Assembly (NCBI GenBank): GCA_013398295.1
Contig: VZSF01001143.1
Coordinates: 393,476-457,475, forward strand
Length of the DNA: 64,000 bases
Reading direction: 5' to 3'
Source of the DNA: Chionis minor
Taxonomy: Eukaryota; Chordata; Aves; Charadriiformes; Chionididae
Shown: piece by piece, positions 60,721-64,000 of the stretch
How positions within the stretch are numbered: the first letter of the stretch is position 1
How the letters are laid out: each line of letters begins with the position of its first letter
Notes under the pieces: model-generated
The model's database searches: none
What the model saw: only the letters and a program-made list of their open reading frames with translations
What the model was told of the DNA's origin: nothing
Made by a program: the position numbers and the translations under genes

Positions 60721-61819
60721 CGTAGGCTGTAAGCTCAGAAGGGACCTCTCTGAGGGTCTGCTCTGGTCTTAACAAGAGCCATAAAAGAGATTCCGCAGTG
60801 TCCGGCCGCAACGTGTGCACCTCGGAGAGGCTGGGCGTCAGGGCGCACGGCTTTTTGCACTGCGGGCTTTCCGAGGCAGAATCAACAAGTGGCTGCGTAT
60901 TTCGTTTGTGGAAAAAAAAAAATCCACCAAGTTTGTTCAGGTTGAAGGAGCCGTCAGGGGAAGGTGATGCTGAATAGCTATTCCGGGGGGGCTGGCGAGG
61001 GTACATTAAGATGAACAGGGCCGGCAGCGGGACCTGACAGAAGCGCCCCAGGCAGCCGGCGGGTGTCCGCAGAAAGGCTTCCTTCAGCCGCCGCGGGCAG
61101 CCAAAATCCCCGGAGAAACCGAGCTTGCTTTAGTTCCAGACAGGCAATCTTGTGGGCATTTACCACGGTGACAAACGGGGTCACTGCCTGGTGGTAATGG
61201 TATCTTCGATTGACAACAGTCTCCCCCCGCGTGTGCAACGCACACTGAGGAATGATTGCTTAATTACCGACAGCAGTTCTTCAGGAAATCTCCATTAACG
61301 CTTGGTCCCTGAAGAGGAGTTTTGAGACGCCTTTATGAGACGTCTTGCTTTATGTGGGGCGTGTGAGAGTTTGTGCTGTCCTGCAGTTTGTAGAATACCT
61401 GACGCTTTCCGGTCGTTCTGCTCAACCTCTGCCTAATACCACGTTTCTGGAGTTAATTTTGTTGTGAAAGATGTCATCGGGCTGGTTTTGTATTTCCTCA
61501 GGGCATCAAGATTTGGGTGTTTTGGGTCTTTAGACCTTAAGTCTGTAAGACTTAAGTACTATGCTTAAATGTTCTGCTGAACTAGTACTTTAAAATAACT
61601 TTTAACACTGTTAAGCCCATTTTTGCGCACTGCTGTAGTTTTCTTTGCCATTGTAACATGGTGTGCTTCTTGTATGATCAAAATACAGTCTTGATGCTAA
61701 TATTTGCTACAGCCATAAAACCACAACAAAGAGAGCTGGGACCAGATCTCCAAACCCCTTCTGGTTTGCCTGTGTTCTTAGAGGAGGTCAATTATATGCA
61801 ACTTTTTTTATTTTTCCTG
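60721..61819. other. Region downstream of the CpG island
   Basis: Moderate GC falling to AT-rich. It holds a 9-bp hairpin with a 3-nt loop at 61536-61556. It could be the first intron of the gene starting at the island. No exon is recognised. Confidence 0.55.
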
Positions 61820-63060
61820 GTAGATGTTTGTCCAACCTGCCACTTTGTACCTCCGCTGTCAGAGATCTGACAACTTCCACAAGGAATCAAGCCTTGTGCA
61901 TTATTATCCTCACCAGAAAAAAAGGCTTTCCTGATGTCTACCTTACTGCAGTTCAGTGACTTGCATTATTTTTTCCTTACCATGTCTCTCATACTCAGAG
62001 AATGACCTCTTAGGTACTTAAAGACCATTGTCCTGTGTCCCTTCAGTTTTCTCTCAGTTCAGAAACCTGCAGCGTTGTAACCTGCTTTTGCAGTGATACA
62101 GTTGCTTCTCACTTGTATTAACTGATGTCAGTAGTTCTTAACATTATTATTTTTTTTATATAAATGAGATTAAGAGGAGAAGGGTATCTGTGGTCTTACT
62201 ATCTGCTTGCAAACACAAACAGTCTTTTTTCTGGTAATTTCTCTGGTTTGCCAGGTTCCGTTCCCCACAATTTAGAGCTCCATCAATGTTTCTGCAGAAA
62301 ATGTCCTCGAGAAACCTTTTTCCTTCAGATTATGTAAGGTCTGTAGACTCTGGCCATTTACATATCCTGTCCCTTCTTTTGACCTGGCATTTGCTCTTTC
62401 TCAGTCTTCTCAATGGTGTCACTTTCTCAGCGTCTTTTAACAATTCCATCGTTCTTTCTTAATCCCGCCAGTGGCATTGCACTTTTTTTCAGTCCTTGCA
62501 TCCCTCTTTCTTAATTTCAGTAGCATTGCTGCTTTGTGAGTCTGATTGTGCATTTCGGCTCTCTATCTCAGCTTGTGCTGTGGGCTGGGCTCTCCAGACA
62601 TTCACAAGACTGTTGTGCTCCGGCCGGATCCCAGCAGCTGTGCCAACGCAGGAGCGTCCTGCAGGCTCTGCCACCACACGCTCATTTTTATCAACCATAT
62701 CGGGTTCCTAAGAACAGACTTTGTTTTACACATTTCAAATCAATATATTTCTGCTCTCCTCTTGGCCCTTTCCGAATGGTCCACGTCTTCTTTCATGCCC
62801 CAGTACGGTGCCCCAAAATTGATGTATTACTCCATTTGCGACCTTGCTAGTTCTGAGGAAAGTGGAAGGATTATTTCATGTGTTTATCAGTTGATACTTC
62901 TAGTGGCTATATACATTTCTTCAGCTAATAAAATTGGGTGCGTTCAGTTGAAACACTTGTTCAGGAATATGTACTTTTATGATGTATTCCTAATATCATC
63001 TAAACTTCCACTCTCAGTACTATATACTGGTATAGAAGCTTTTGATTCTTTTTGATTCAG
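61820..63060 (-). repeat. Ancient CR1-like LINE remnant, interrupted
   Basis: Blocks in 3'-to-5' order resemble an old amniote CR1: TGTTTGTCCAACCTGCC near 61835, ATTATCCTCACCAG with GGCTTTCCTGATGTCTACC near 61902-61941, and GGTACTTAAAGACCATTGTC near 62012. After a gap of weakly matching sequence come TTGGCCCTTTCCGAATGGTC near 62763 and TACTCCATTTGCGACC with AGTGGAAGGATTATTTC near 62828-62877. The match is from memory of the family pattern and needs a repeat search. Confidence 0.5.
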
Positions 63061-64000
63061 CTAAATTGTTGTAAAAGCAGTCATCTTTTATTTCTTTTGT
63101 AAACGTCATACTTTTTTTTTCCTCTTTCACATAGTGGAAATTATTTTGCTAATCTGCCAGAGTAATTTTTTTTTTTCTGCAGTAAATAATGTGAACCTAA
63201 CTACTTTGATATACTGCTAAAGCATCATTCAGACATTACCTGTAGCATCAGTTGTCTCCTGTACTTTAGCTGGTGAGAAATGCCATGATGTATTTTTGGC
63301 TTTGAGAGGAAAGAAGAGAGTTTTGCTATATCTAAGGGAACAATACTGTCTTTTTAATTAAGATTCACGTAGAATGTTTGTCACCTAGGTATCAGAGCAT
63401 GCTATAAGCGCATCGAGTCAAGAGGTCGAAACTATATATAACCAGCCTATTTTCATTTGTTAAGAAAATACAAAGCTAAACAGAACTGAGCTAATAAAAA
63501 AGAAATAATCTGTCTTTTTTCAGTTTAGCAATTCAGAATTCCATAAAAGCATTTATTCCTATCGGTGCTCAAGCTGTCGCTCCTAATTTTGATGTGTCTT
63601 TTCCATAGTGGGATCCAGCGCTGAGCACTAAGGTTACCTATACAATAAGTGGAAACATTAGAAATGTAAGAAAGCAGCCACATATACCTGACCAACTGGG
63701 AGACTATCTAGACTAGCCAGGAGGTGATCCCAAGGAAGAAGACAGGGTCGAAGCCTGCCCATCCCACGTAGGCAGATGCCTAACTGTAACCCACAGGGAG
63801 GAGCTGGCATGTGTGTAAGGGGGCTCCTCCATAAGCCCACTTTGGCTTCTGATCAGCCCTTTGTCACATAATATAGCGTTCCTTTTGCCTGGAAGTTGGG
63901 TGGTGGAAGCACTGTCTCAGGGTGTGAGAGATGGAAGCAACTGCTTTCTAAGCGAGGAGCTGAAGCAGCATCCCTGGGTCTCAGCAGAGTGCCCTGACCG
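63061..64000. other. Right end of window, unidentified
   Basis: AT-rich up to about 63640, then a block of higher GC to the window end (63640-64000) with a different texture that might be the edge of an insertion such as an LTR. No terminal repeat or target duplication can be seen because the window ends. Confidence 0.4.

Overview
This is a stretch of a bird nuclear genome. It shows GT-AG spliced exons, large AT-rich introns, many truncated CR1 LINE copies of avian type, and one CpG island broken by an assembly gap. It contains no bacterial, viral or CRISPR features. One protein-coding gene is clearly recognisable: TDP1 (tyrosyl-DNA phosphodiesterase 1) on the + strand. I found its last 14 coding exons by following reading phase and splice signals. 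They lie at 1253-1296, 1946-2001, 3025-3121, 4511-4545, 6807-6899, 8473-8643, 10131-10209, 11959-12144, 12951-12999, 16130-16196, 21909-22016, 24911-25013, 37710-37824 and 49468-49541. Every junction keeps the frame, and together they give about 425 residues ending at a TGA at 49539-49541. That is the whole catalytic part with both HKN motifs; human TDP1 has 608 residues. The promoter, start codon and N-terminal exons lie before the window.

Layout: 1-49541 holds TDP1 exons and introns, 49542 to about 49950 its 3' UTR, and about 49950-59150 intergenic DNA with three CR1 copies. From about 59150 to 60720 there is a GC- and CpG-rich island interrupted by 737 N (59530-60266). From about 60720 to 64000 the sequence is AT-rich with an ancient CR1-like repeat. 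In vertebrates the gene after TDP1 in the same orientation is KCNK13, so the island may be its promoter and the gap may hide its first exon. That rests on synteny, because no KCNK13 coding sequence is visible.

The rest is mainly repeats: about a dozen younger CR1 fragments in both orientations, and two or three older CR1-like remnants. None encodes a complete protein. Points worth a second look are a 300-bp false-looking duplication joined by a single N, an N that hides a TDP1 splice acceptor, several perfect 9-12 bp hairpins (two of them back to back), a scrambled palindromic patch inside one CR1, an intronic G-quadruplex run, and a CR1 fragment that preserves the end of an esterase-type ORF1. 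I do not see a previously undescribed biological system here.
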